A stretch of DNA of 64,000 bases from Streptomyces sp. DH-12 (lineage in GTDB: Bacteria; Actinomycetota; Actinomycetes; Streptomycetales; Streptomycetaceae), in assembly GCF_002899455.1 (NCBI RefSeq), contig NZ_PPFB01000001.1:2324501-2388500 (forward strand). Reading direction: 5' to 3'. The notes beneath the pieces were generated by a model. It did no database searches. It saw only the letters and a list, made by a program, of their open reading frames with translations, and was not told the DNA's origin. This document shows, in pieces, positions 16,646-24,976 of the stretch (the first letter of the stretch is position 1; each line of letters begins with the position of its first letter). Made by a program: the position numbers and the translations under genes.

Positions 16646-18085
16646 TCAGCCGTCCAGCGAGGTCATCACGTGCTTGATCCGCGTGTAGTCGTCGAAGCCG
16701 TAGGCCGACAGGTCCTTGCCGTAGCCCGACTTCTTGAAACCGCCGTGCGGCATCTCGGCGACCAGCGGGATGTGCGTGTTGATCCACACGCAGCCGAAGT
16801 CCAGCTTCTTGGACATCCGCATCGCGCGGGCGTGGTCCCTGGTCCACACCGACGAGGCCAGCGCGTACTCCACGCCGTTGGCGTACGCGACGGCCTGGTC
16901 CTCGTCCGTGAAGGACTGGACGGTGATGACCGGCCCGAAGACCTCCTTCTGGATGATCTCGTCGTCCTGCCTGAGGCCCGAGACGACGGTCGGCGCGTAG
17001 AAGTAGCCCCGGTCGCCGACCCGCTTGCCGCCGGCCTCCACGCGCGCGTGGGCGGGCAGCCGCTCGATGAAGCCCTCCACCTGCTTGAGCTGGTTCGGGT
17101 TGTTGAGCGGCCCGTAGAGGACGTCCTCGTCGTCGGGCATGCCCGTCTTGATGTCGGCGGCGGCCTTGGCGAGCGCCTGGACGAACTCGTCGTGGACGGA
17201 CTCGTGCACCAGCACGCGCGTGGCGGCCGTGCAGTCCTGCCCGGCGTTGAAGTAGCCGGCCTCGGAGATGCCCTCGACGGCCTTGGCGATGTCGACGTCG
17301 TCGAAGACCACGACCGGGGCCTTGCCGCCCAGTTCCAGGTGGACCCGCTTGAGGTCCTTGGAGGCGGACTCGGCGACCGCCATGCCCGCGCGCACCGAGC
17401 CGGTGATGGAGGCCATCGCCGGGGTCGGGTGCTCGACCATCAGACGGCCGGTGTCGCGGTCGCCGCAGACGACGTTGAAGACGCCCTTGGGAAGGATCGA
17501 GCCGAGGATCTCGGCGATGAGGACGGTGGAGGCCGGAGTGGTGTCCGACGGCTTGAGGACGACCGTGTTGCCCGCGGCGATCGCCGGGGCGAACTTCCAC
17601 ACGGCCATCATCATCGGGTAGTTCCACGGCGCCACCTGGGCGCAGACGCCGACCGGCTCACGGCGCACGAAGGAGGTCAGACCCTCCATGTACTCGCCGG
17701 CGCCCTTGCCCTCGAGCATCCGCGCCGCGCCCGCGAAGAAGCGGATCTGGTCCACCATCGGCGGGATCTCCTCGGTGCGGGTCAGCCCGACGGGCTTGCC
17801 CGTGTTCTCCACCTCGGCGGCGATCAGTTCCTCGGCGCGCTCCTCGAAGGCGTCCGCGATCTTCAGCAGCGCCCTCTGCCGCTCGGCCGGGGTGGTGTCG
17901 CGCCAGCCGGGGAAGGCCTCGGCCGCGGCCGCCATCGCGGCGTCCACGTCCGCGGGACCGGACAGCGGAGCGGTCGCGTACGCCTCGCCGGTCGCGGGGT
18001 TGACCACCTCGGTGGTCCGTCCGTCGGCGGCGTCCCGGAACTCACCGCCGATGTAGTTGCGCAGACGACGCAGCTCGGTGCTCAC
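16646..18085 (-). CDS. Gamma-aminobutyraldehyde dehydrogenase-like aldehyde dehydrogenase
   Basis: A 479-aa NAD(P)-dependent aldehyde dehydrogenase with SITGSVRAGM cofactor loop, general base Glu251 in LELGGK and nucleophile Cys285 in NAGQDCT. Close to the PatD/gamma-aminobutyraldehyde group, giving GABA from the aldehyde made by transamination of putrescine. Start is GTG 18085 with GGAGGG 7-12 bases upstream. Divergent from an Lrp regulator and an omega-aminotransferase, which together suggest a transaminase route parallel to the oxidase operon at 4.4-11.6 kb. Confidence 0.9.
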   Translation of the reverse strand: MSTELRRLRNYIGGEFRDAADGRTTEVVNPATGEAYATAPLSGPADVDAAMAAAAEAFPGWRDTTPAERQRALLKIADAFEERAEELIAAEVENTGKPVGLTRTEEIPPMVDQIRFFAGAARMLEGKGAGEYMEGLTSFVRREPVGVCAQVAPWNYPMMMAVWKFAPAIAAGNTVVLKPSDTTPASTVLIAEILGSILPKGVFNVVCGDRDTGRLMVEHPTPAMASITGSVRAGMAVAESASKDLKRVHLELGGKAPVVVFDDVDIAKAVEGISEAGYFNAGQDCTAATRVLVHESVHDEFVQALAKAAADIKTGMPDDEDVLYGPLNNPNQLKQVEGFIERLPAHARVEAGGKRVGDRGYFYAPTVVSGLRQDDEIIQKEVFGPVITVQSFTDEDQAVAYANGVEYALASSVWTRDHARAMRMSKKLDFGCVWINTHIPLVAEMPHGGFKKSGYGKDLSAYGFDDYTRIKHVMTSLDG

Positions 18086-18241
18086 TGCAGGCCCTCCTGG
18101 TGTTCCTCGTGGGTGCCCGAGGTGTCGGGCGTGTGGTGCCCGAGGTGTCGGGTGTGTACGGGTCGAGGTGTCCAACCTCTGAGACACCCACCCTAGACGG
18201 ACGGCTGACGTTTTCAACACCCCCGCTCCCCCCGCATCTGC

Positions 18242-18279
18242 GAAATCCGCACGCATAAGCCTCCTCGGCAACGGATTTC
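18242..18279. promoter_or_regulatory. Candidate operator between lrp and aldehyde dehydrogenase
   Basis: GAAATCCG (18242-18249) and CGGATTTC (18272-18279) form a perfect inverted repeat with centres 30 bases apart, in the 242-base divergent promoter region. Half-sites and spacing resemble the repeat at 11678-11713. Spacing near three helical turns suits an Lrp/AsnC-type oligomer; binding by the adjacent regulator is inferred. Confidence 0.5.
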
Positions 18280-18327
18280 ATCGATCGAGCCTTGCGAAAC
18301 TGCCGATACGTCGTGCACAGTGATCCC

Positions 18328-18831
18328 GTGGCCAGTCGAAGCGCAGACCCCAAGGACTCCCGCGAGTCCAGGAACGGCGGCGGACCCCAGTTGGACGCCG
18401 TCTCCCTCGCCATCATCGAGCAGCTCCAGGAGGACGGCCGCCGGCCGTACGCCGCGATCGGCAAGGCCGTCGGCCTGTCGGAGGCGGCGGTGCGCCAGCG
18501 CGTGCAGAAGCTGCTCGACCAGGGCGTGATGCAGATCGTCGCCGTCACGGACCCGCTCACCGTGGGCTTCCGTCGGCAGGCGATGGTCGGCGTCAACGTC
18601 GAGGGGGACGTGGAGGCCGTCGCCGACGCGCTGGCCGCGATGACCGAGTGCGAGTACGTGGTGATGACCGCCGGCTCCTTCGACCTGATGGTCGAGATCG
18701 TCTGCGAGGACGACGACCACCTGCTGGAGGTCATCAACAAACGCATCCGGGCCGTGCCCGGCGTGCGCTCCACCGAGAGTTTCGTCTACCTCAAGCTCAA
18801 GAAGCAGACCTACATGTGGGGAACCCGATAA
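18328..18831 (+). CDS. Lrp/AsnC-family transcriptional regulator
   Basis: A 167-aa regulator. An N-terminal winged helix-turn-helix (LDAVSLAIIEQLQEDGRRPY... AIGKAVGLSEAAVRQRVQKLLDQG) is followed by a C-terminal RAM ligand-binding domain (MVGVNVEGDVEAVADAL... YVVMTAGSFDLMVEI). GTG 18328 was chosen because the preceding in-frame residues lack family similarity; no clear ribosome site precedes it, so a leaderless transcript is possible. The aminotransferase gene begins two bases after its stop. It likely senses a polyamine, amino acid or GABA and controls the aminotransferase and the divergent dehydrogenase. Confidence 0.88.
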   Translation: MASRSADPKDSRESRNGGGPQLDAVSLAIIEQLQEDGRRPYAAIGKAVGLSEAAVRQRVQKLLDQGVMQIVAVTDPLTVGFRRQAMVGVNVEGDVEAVADALAAMTECEYVVMTAGSFDLMVEIVCEDDDHLLEVINKRIRAVPGVRSTESFVYLKLKKQTYMWGTR

Positions 18832-18833
18832 TC

Positions 18834-20207
18834 GTGAGCACCGACACCCCCAAGGACCTCAGCAGGTCCGCGTACGACCACCTGTGGATGCACTTCACCC
18901 GCATGTCGTCGTACGAGAACGCTCCCGTCCCCACCATCGTCCGCGGTGAGGGCACCCACATCTACGACGACAGGGGCAAGCGCTACCTCGACGGTCTCGC
19001 GGGCCTGTTCGTGGTGCAGGCCGGGCACGGCCGGCAGGAGCTGGCCGAGACCGCCGCCAAGCAGGCGCAGGAACTGGCGTTCTTCCCGGTGTGGTCCTAC
19101 GCCCACCCCAAGGCCGTGGAACTCGCGGAGCGGCTCGCGCACGAAGCCCCCGGCGACCTGAACAAGGTCTTCTTCACCACCGGCGGCGGCGAGGCGGTGG
19201 AGACCGCCTGGAAGCTCGCCAAGCAGTACTTCAAGCTGACCGGCAAACCGACCAAGTACAAGGTCATCTCCCGCGCGGTCGCCTACCACGGCACCCCGCA
19301 GGGCGCCCTGTCCATCACCGGTCTGCCGGCCCTCAAGGCCCCCTTCGAGCCACTGGTGCCGGGTGCGCACAAGGTGCCGAACACCAACATCTACCGGGCG
19401 CCGATCCACGGCGACGACCCGGAGGCGTTCGGCCGCTGGGCCGCCGACCAGATCGAGCAGCAGATCCTCTTCGAGGGCCCGGACACGGTCGCCGCGGTGT
19501 TCCTGGAGCCCGTGCAGAACGCGGGCGGCTGCTTCCCGCCCCCGCCCGGCTACTTCCGGCGGGTGCGCGAGATCTGCGACCGGTACGACGTGCTGCTCGT
19601 CTCCGACGAGGTCATCTGCGCCTTCGGCCGCCTCGGCACCACCTTCGCCTGTGACAAGTTCGGCTACGTACCGGACATGATCACCTGCGCCAAGGGCATG
19701 ACCTCGGGCTACTCCCCGATCGGCGCGTGCATCGTCTCCGACCGGCTCGCCGAGCCGTTCTACCAGGGCGACAACACCTTCCTGCACGGCTACACCTTCG
19801 GCGGCCACCCGGTGTCGGCGGCGGTCGGCCTCGCCAACCTCGACCTGTTCGAGCGCGAGGGCCTCAACCAGCACGTGCTCGACAACGAGGGCGCGTTCCG
19901 CTCCACCCTGGAGAAGCTGCACGACCTGCCGATCGTCGGCGACGTCCGCGGCAACGGCTTCTTCTACGGCATCGAGCTGGTCAAGGACAAGGCGACCAAG
20001 GAGTCCTTCGACGCCGACGAGACCGAGCGCGTGCTGTACGGCTTCCTGTCCAAGAAGCTGTTCGAGAACGGCCTGTACTGCCGTGCCGACGATCGCGGCG
20101 ACCCGGTCATCCAGCTCGCGCCGCCGCTGATCTCCCACCAGGAGACCTTCGACGAGATCGAGCAGATCCTGCGCGCGACCCTCACGGAGGCGTGGACGAA
20201 ACTGTAG
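18834..20207 (+). CDS. Omega-aminotransferase (putrescine/GABA-type, class III)
   Basis: A 457-aa PLP enzyme. Asp258 (VSDEVI) and the PLP lysine Lys287 (TCAKGMTSGYSPIGA) match the class III omega-transaminase group that uses pyruvate with putrescine, spermidine or beta-amino acids. GTG 18834 lies two bases downstream of the lrp stop, preceded by GTGGGGA inside lrp, so translation is coupled. The neighbouring aldehyde dehydrogenase would take the resulting gamma-aminobutyraldehyde. Whether the amine is putrescine is an inference from context. Confidence 0.87.
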   Translation: MSTDTPKDLSRSAYDHLWMHFTRMSSYENAPVPTIVRGEGTHIYDDRGKRYLDGLAGLFVVQAGHGRQELAETAAKQAQELAFFPVWSYAHPKAVELAERLAHEAPGDLNKVFFTTGGGEAVETAWKLAKQYFKLTGKPTKYKVISRAVAYHGTPQGALSITGLPALKAPFEPLVPGAHKVPNTNIYRAPIHGDDPEAFGRWAADQIEQQILFEGPDTVAAVFLEPVQNAGGCFPPPPGYFRRVREICDRYDVLLVSDEVICAFGRLGTTFACDKFGYVPDMITCAKGMTSGYSPIGACIVSDRLAEPFYQGDNTFLHGYTFGGHPVSAAVGLANLDLFEREGLNQHVLDNEGAFRSTLEKLHDLPIVGDVRGNGFFYGIELVKDKATKESFDADETERVLYGFLSKKLFENGLYCRADDRGDPVIQLAPPLISHQETFDEIEQILRATLTEAWTKL

Positions 20208-20425
20208 GCCGTCCGTGGTACCGATCTTCTCTTTGAATGATCAACACCGGCCCCGGTGCCGCCCGTTCGAGTGAGAAACGGCGGCCCGGGGCCGCGTGCT
20301 GTCCTGCCGCCCGCCACCGCCTGCCTAGCGTGCCCAGTGACCGATCGGCCCGCCCTTCGTTCCCCCGGACGGGGGAATTACCCGACGAACGCACGGCATT
20401 TCCGATCCGAACCGAGGTGTACGCC

Positions 20426-21175
20426 ATGGTGGCCCCACCGGACAACGACGTGCTCTGGGCGCGCGCCCTGCGCTTCCGGCACGACGACGGCTCACCCGGC
20501 CTGAGCGGGGTCTCGCTCGGCGTCCGGGAAGGCGAGATCCTCGCCGTCTCAGGCCCGCGCGGCAGCGGCAAGTCGACCCTGCTGCGCTGTCTGTCCGGCC
20601 TGGTGCCCGCGAACGACGGCGAGGTCTGGTTCAACAGCGTGCCCGTGCACACCATGGGCCCGGCGGCCCGGGAGCGGCTGCGCCGCGACCGGTTCGGCTG
20701 GATCGACCCGGCGCCGCTGCTGGTGCCGGAGCTGAACGTCTGGGAGAACGCCGCGCTGCCCCTCATGCTGCGCGGCACCGGCCGGCGCCGCGCCAAGGCC
20801 GCCGCCCTGGAGTGGCTGGAGCGCCTCGACGTCGGCGACCGGGCGCGCAGGCACCCCGTGGAGCTGACGCACGCGGAGCGCCAGCGGGTGTGCATCGCCC
20901 GTGCGCTGGCCCCGGTGCCCTCGGTGCTGTTCGCCGACGAGCCGACCGCCCCGCTGCACCGCGTCGACCGCGCCCACGTGCTGCGCACCCTCACCACCGC
21001 GGCCCGCTCGCACGGCATCACGGTGGTCCTCGCCACGCACGACGCGCAGACCGCCGCCCTCGCCGACCGCACGGTGTCGCTGCTCGACGGGCGGTGCGTG
21101 CGGACCGTGCACCTCCCCCCGGTCTCCGGACCGGCCGAGTCGGAAGGCCGGGCGGCGTGCTCGCTCTCCGTCTGA
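20426..21175 (+). CDS. ABC transporter ATP-binding protein (LolD/FtsE-like) with atypical signature
   Basis: A 249-aa ATPase. Walker A is GPRGSGKSTLL, Walker B is VLFADEPTAP and the switch His is in LATHDAQT. The normal LSGGQ signature is replaced by LTHAERQRV, and the D-loop is altered (APLHR). The order resembles the LolD/MacB-type exporter ATPases. ATG 20426 has GAGG 9-12 bases before. The gene overlaps the following membrane protein by 19 bases. The exported substrate is unknown. The degenerate signature may lower ATPase activity. Confidence 0.85.
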   Translation: MVAPPDNDVLWARALRFRHDDGSPGLSGVSLGVREGEILAVSGPRGSGKSTLLRCLSGLVPANDGEVWFNSVPVHTMGPAARERLRRDRFGWIDPAPLLVPELNVWENAALPLMLRGTGRRRAKAAALEWLERLDVGDRARRHPVELTHAERQRVCIARALAPVPSVLFADEPTAPLHRVDRAHVLRTLTTAARSHGITVVLATHDAQTAALADRTVSLLDGRCVRTVHLPPVSGPAESEGRAACSLSV

Positions 21176-22479
21176 GCCTCGGGGCCCAGCCCGCCGTCCA
21201 GGTCCGCCGGCTCCTCGTCGCCGGCGCCTCGGCCGGCACGGGCTTCCTGCTGCTGAGCGCCCTCGGCCACGCGCTGAGCCATTCCGACCCCGCCGCCTCC
21301 GCGCTCCGTCTGGCCTGGTGCGCGGCGCCGCTGGCAGCCACGGTCCACCTCGCGGTCGCGGTCGCCCGCACCGACCCGGCGACCCGGCCCCGGCCCGGTC
21401 TCTCGGCGGTCGGGCTCGGTCCCGTCAAGCTGATGGCGGTCTCCGCGGCGACCACGGCCGTGTCCTGCGTCCTGGGTTCCCTGCTGGCGCTGCTCGTCTT
21501 CCTCCAGCTGCGCGGCGACCTGACCGGCACGCCCCTGGGCGGGGGCGCGAGGGAGTTCCTGGCCGCCGGACGTCCCCTGCCGCTGCCGGCCGCGCTGACC
21601 CTGCTGGCCCTGGTGCCGCTCAGCGCGTCGGCGGCGGTGGCGGCGACGCTGCGGCCGCGCGGGCCGGTCACGGGCGCGGGCCGGGCGGCACGGGCGTACG
21701 GCCGGTTCGGCGCGTACCGGCGCACTCCGGTGCTGGAGTCCTTCGGCGCCTACGGGCGGTTCGGCCGGCAGCTGGGTGCCGCCGCGCACGGGCGGCGCAC
21801 GACCGCGGAAGCGCCCGGCCGGGAGCAGGAGGACGCTCAGGCCGGGTCGGCCGGGGCGTCCGGCGCGGAGACCGCCGGCGCCGTCGTCCCGCCCGCCGTG
21901 CCGACCGCGGCCCCGTCGGGGGTGCCGTGGGGCGTCGCGGTGCTCGCGGTGGGGGTGGCGGTGGAGGCTCTCATGAGCCGTACCGGCTCCGGGGACGGCC
22001 CGGCCGCGTTCCTCGGACTGGCCCTGACCTCCCTCGGTCTGGCCCTCGTCGGCCCCGGGCTCACCCATCTGTGCGGGCGGCTGCTCCAGACGGTGCGGCC
22101 GGGCGCGCTGCGGCTGCTGGCCGGGCGGGTGCTGATGACGGAGGCGACGCGCATCGGACGCCCGCTGGGGGTGGTCTGCGCGGTGGTGTCGGCCGCGTAC
22201 GCGATGGCGTCGCTGCACGGCCGGCACGATCCGTCGGCCGGTCCGCTCGTGGTGCTGGGTGTGCTGCTGGTGGCCGGCTGCACGGTGGCGACGCTGCTCA
22301 CGGCGGCCGTCGAGGCGAAACAGGCGCACGCGGACACCACCGCCTCGCTGCGGCGGCTGGGGGCGCCCGCGGGGACGCTGCGCCGGGCCGCCGCCCTGCG
22401 CGCGGGTGCGCTGTTCGCCCTGTTCGGGCCGCTCACCGTGGCGGTGGCCCAGCTGTCGGCGTGGCCGCTGGGCGGCTGA
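21157..22479 (+). CDS. ABC transporter permease-like membrane protein
   Basis: A 440-aa protein with about eight hydrophobic segments in two groups separated by a long polar loop (about 165-245, rich in Arg/Ala/Gly/Glu). It is the presumed partner of the overlapping ATPase gene, and the halves resemble FtsX-like permeases only loosely. GTG 21157 has GGAAGG 10-15 bases before and lies inside the ATPase gene, so the two are translationally coupled. Substrate unknown; no binding protein or periplasmic partner is encoded beside it. Confidence 0.75.
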   Translation: MLALRLSLGAQPAVQVRRLLVAGASAGTGFLLLSALGHALSHSDPAASALRLAWCAAPLAATVHLAVAVARTDPATRPRPGLSAVGLGPVKLMAVSAATTAVSCVLGSLLALLVFLQLRGDLTGTPLGGGAREFLAAGRPLPLPAALTLLALVPLSASAAVAATLRPRGPVTGAGRAARAYGRFGAYRRTPVLESFGAYGRFGRQLGAAAHGRRTTAEAPGREQEDAQAGSAGASGAETAGAVVPPAVPTAAPSGVPWGVAVLAVGVAVEALMSRTGSGDGPAAFLGLALTSLGLALVGPGLTHLCGRLLQTVRPGALRLLAGRVLMTEATRIGRPLGVVCAVVSAAYAMASLHGRHDPSAGPLVVLGVLLVAGCTVATLLTAAVEAKQAHADTTASLRRLGAPAGTLRRAAALRAGALFALFGPLTVAVAQLSAWPLGG

Positions 22480-22607
22480 ACGGAAGGGGCCGGGCGAAGA
22501 GGGCCGGGCGACGACAGTCGAAAAACTTCTCCCGGACGCGATGAGTTCCGCGCGGGCCTCCGGTCTACCCCCACGAACGGTGACGACGAACAGGGAGAGG
22601 CCCCGTC

Positions 22608-23015
22608 ATGTACCAGCAGATGATCTTCGTGAACCTGCCCGTCGAGGACATCGACGCCTCGAAGAAGTTCTACACGGCGCTCGGCTACTCCATCAACGAG
22701 CAGTTCAGCGACGAGTCCACCGGTTCCGTCGTGATCAGTGACACGATCATCGCGATGCTGCTGACGAAGGAGAAGTACGCGCAGTTCACGAAGAAGGAGA
22801 TCGTGGACGCCCGCAAGAACAGCGAGGTGCTGCTGGCGCTGAGCGCCGAGAGCCGGGAGAAGGTCGACGAGCTGGTGGAGAAGGCCCTGGCGGCGGGCGG
22901 GTCCCCGGCCGGCGAGACCCAGGACCTCGGCTTCATGTACGGCCGCTCCTTCGACGACCTCGACGGCCACACCTGGGAGGTCGTCTGGATGGACCCGGCG
23001 GCCGTGGAGGGCTGA
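22608..23015 (+). CDS. VOC-superfamily (glyoxalase/bleomycin-resistance fold) protein
   Basis: A 135-aa single-domain protein with the paired beta-alpha-beta-beta-beta fold expected of the VOC family: MIFVNLPVEDIDASKKFYTALGY at the start and DLDGHTWEVVWMDP at the end, where the Glu may bind metal. The similarity is to the YaeR/PhnB-like lactoylglutathione lyase group without a defined reaction. ATG 22608 follows GGAGAGG. It stands alone, ended by a strong hairpin with T tract. Confidence 0.85.
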   Translation: MYQQMIFVNLPVEDIDASKKFYTALGYSINEQFSDESTGSVVISDTIIAMLLTKEKYAQFTKKEIVDARKNSEVLLALSAESREKVDELVEKALAAGGSPAGETQDLGFMYGRSFDDLDGHTWEVVWMDPAAVEG

Positions 23016-23036
23016 CGGTCGGCGGCCGTACCGGAC

Positions 23037-23084
23037 ACGGCAGGGGCCGGGTGCTCGCCGGAGCGCCCGGCCCCTGCCGTTTTT
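23037..23084 (+). terminator. Rho-independent-like terminator after the VOC gene
   Basis: Stem 23037-23051 pairs perfectly (15 bp, GC-rich) with 23066-23080, followed by a run of five T bases. It lies 22 bases after the stop codon. The rest of the 367-base gap to the next gene contains a candidate promoter at 23274-23301 and nothing else recognisable. Confidence 0.85.
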
Positions 23085-23273
23085 CCGTCGTGCCGGAAGC
23101 CCGACGGAGGCCGACGGCACGCCTCTTGACCGGTCGCTCCTTCAACTGGCCGTCCGCGCACGGCCGGTGAGCGTTCCCGGCCGCGACGGCCGGATCGATG
23201 CGGTCCCTCGGGCGCGTAAACGTCCAGGTGGTTAACAAATAGGCAAAGCCCGGTCCTGCGGCAGGCATATGCG

Positions 23274-23301
23274 TTGACACTACTTATGCGGCGCTTATAG
23301 A
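23274..23301 (+). promoter_or_regulatory. Candidate promoter of the LAETG protein gene
   Basis: TTGACA at 23274-23279 is followed 16 bases later by TATAGA at 23296-23301, close to the housekeeping sigma consensus. The region is unusually AT-rich for this window. The predicted leader to the GTG at 23383 would be about 75 bases. Confidence 0.6.
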
Positions 23302-23382
23302 CCTGGGAGCCTCATGGGAGTGCTGATTTTTCGTCAACTCTCCCTCAACCCCCCGCATTTGCGCTTCATGTAAAGGACAAAC

Positions 23383-24087
23383 GTGGCAGTTCTGTCCGTA
23401 TCACGCCGTACCGTGACCCGCTCCGTGCGCGCCCTCGGTGTCGTCTCCGCGTCCGCCGCGCTCGCGCTCGGAACCGCCGGCAGCGCCGCGGCGTGCAACA
23501 TCAACGAGTTCTCGGCCGAGGCGAAGTGCGACGGTGAGAAGGGCGTCATCACCGTCACCGACGTCGACCCGGCCGGCGTCCCCGCCACCGTCACGGTGTT
23601 CCTGCAGAACAACGGCGCCGACATCAAGAAGGTCGGCGAGCAGGTGGTCAAGGGGTCCAAGGAGGGCACGACCATCACCTTCGAGGAGGACTGGAAGCCC
23701 AACGCCGTCTACCGCATCCACGTCAAGGCCGAGCCGTACGTGGACGAGGACATCAAGCCGAACCTGACCACGCCGTCGACGCCGTGCAAGGAGGACGAGG
23801 AGGAGTCCCCGTCCCCCGAGCCCACGCCGTCGGAGGAGACCTCGGCCCCGGCCGAGGAGAACGAGGAGCCGAGCCCGGTCCCGTCGGAGGGCGGGAGCGA
23901 GAGCGCCGCTCCCCCGGCGGACACCTCGGACAACGCCCCGTCCCCGGCCGGTGAGTCCAACCTCGCCGAGACCGGCGCCAACTCCAGCACCGGCCTGATC
24001 GCCGGTGTCGCGGCCGCCCTGGTCGCCGTCGGTGGCGGCGCGATCTTCTTCGGCATGCGCCGCCGCGGGGCGAACAGCCGGCGCTGA
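23383..24087 (+). CDS. Secreted LAETG-anchored cell-surface protein (sortase substrate)
   Basis: A 234-aa exported protein. Residues 1-38 form a signal peptide ending ...AGSAAA; a globular part follows with two early cysteines ([12 protein letters not shown]). A Pro/Ser/Glu-rich stalk (about 130-190) leads to the sorting signal LAETG (194-198), a hydrophobic span and a RRR tail. The LAxTG motif is the one used by class E sortases of actinobacteria, so it should be linked to the wall. The globular region resembles no family I recognise. GTG 23383 follows AAAGGA. Possible surface adhesin or developmental protein, but this is not shown. Confidence 0.85.
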   Translation: MAVLSVSRRTVTRSVRALGVVSASAALALGTAGSAAACNINEFSAEAKCDGEKGVITVTDVDPAGVPATVTVFLQNNGADIKKVGEQVVKGSKEGTTITFEEDWKPNAVYRIHVKAEPYVDEDIKPNLTTPSTPCKEDEEESPSPEPTPSEETSAPAEENEEPSPVPSEGGSESAAPPADTSDNAPSPAGESNLAETGANSSTGLIAGVAAALVAVGGGAIFFGMRRRGANSRR

Positions 24088-24105
24088 CGCCTCCCGGAAA
24101 CGCCC

Positions 24106-24136
24106 GCGGCCCGTCCCCGAACCGGGGGCGGGCCGC
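24106..24136. terminator. Bidirectional terminator
   Basis: A 13-bp stem (24106-24118 with 24124-24136, one G-U pair) and 5-base loop between the convergent surface-protein and MDMPI-fold genes. No T tract; suitable for terminating either strand. Confidence 0.7.
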
Positions 24137-24154
24137 TCGCCGTCGACGGACCGG

Positions 24155-24952
24155 TCAGCCGAACGTGGCCCGTTCCAGCCAGTCGTCGAGCACCGCGCGC
24201 TCGCCGAACACCTCGACGCGCGGGTCGTCCAGCGGGATGCGGCGGTAGAAGGCGAGCAGCACCCAGGCGAGCGGCCCGCGCAGCGCGACCGTGGCCTTCT
24301 CGTGGCCGCGTCGCCAGGACACCCCCTCCTCGTCCAGCCGCACCAGCCACTCCGCGTTCACCTCGGGCGCGGTGTCGGTGGCGTGCAGGTGGATCGTGCG
24401 CAGGGGCCCACGCAGCCCGTGCACCTCGTCGTCGGGCAGCGTCCGCTGCGCCCACTCCACGATCTCCAGCCACTCGTCGACCGCGTCGGCGGCCACCTCG
24501 GGCGCGACCTCGTAGGGCAGTCCGGCGGCGAGCGTGGCGTCCGCGCGGTGCACGGTCACCTCATGGGTCATACGGCGGGCCCAGAAGCCGGCGTTGTCGA
24601 TCCCCGCCCAGCTCCACACCCGCGCGTCCGGCCCGGCCTCCCGCAGCGCGGTGACGGCCAGATCGCCGCTCCGGGCCAGCCAGGCGTCCAGCGCGGCGGC
24701 GTCACCGCGGACCCCGGGCCCCTCGAAGCCCGGCACGTCCTCCTCCGGGGTCTCCTTCTCGGCCCCGGTCCGCACCATCAGGGCCGCCCAGCGCAGGGCG
24801 CCGCCGATGTGCCGTACGAGCTGTTCCAGTGACCAGTCGGGCGTGGTCGGCACCGTGCGGGACAGGTCCGTCCCCGACGTCACCACCGCCCTCAACTGCC
24901 CCACCTGATGGGCGATCTCGTCGCAGTGACGCTCATGAGCGAGTCGTGTCAT
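24155..24952 (-). CDS. Maleylpyruvate isomerase-fold mycothiol-dependent family protein
   Basis: A 265-aa protein with the MDMPI N-terminal four-helix (DinB-like) domain: PTTPDWSLEQLVRHIGGALRW and then THEVTVHRADA, the His/Glu/His metal-site pattern. A C-terminal domain follows (about 190-265). Members isomerise maleylpyruvate with mycothiol, or act as mycothiol-S-transferases, but most are uncharacterised. ATG 24952 was chosen; GTG 24961, three codons earlier, is an alternative. Adjacent to the thiamine importer genes but in a separate unit. Confidence 0.82.
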   Translation of the reverse strand: MTRLAHERHCDEIAHQVGQLRAVVTSGTDLSRTVPTTPDWSLEQLVRHIGGALRWAALMVRTGAEKETPEEDVPGFEGPGVRGDAAALDAWLARSGDLAVTALREAGPDARVWSWAGIDNAGFWARRMTHEVTVHRADATLAAGLPYEVAPEVAADAVDEWLEIVEWAQRTLPDDEVHGLRGPLRTIHLHATDTAPEVNAEWLVRLDEEGVSWRRGHEKATVALRGPLAWVLLAFYRRIPLDDPRVEVFGERAVLDDWLERATFG

Positions 24953-24976
24953 GCCGCCCACCCTAGGTACCGGTGA

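Noticed and set aside
15456..16688. 410-codon plus-strand frame across the two small membrane protein genes
   Set aside because: No motif or start signal; the minus-strand proteins have membrane segments and the HxxEE motif.
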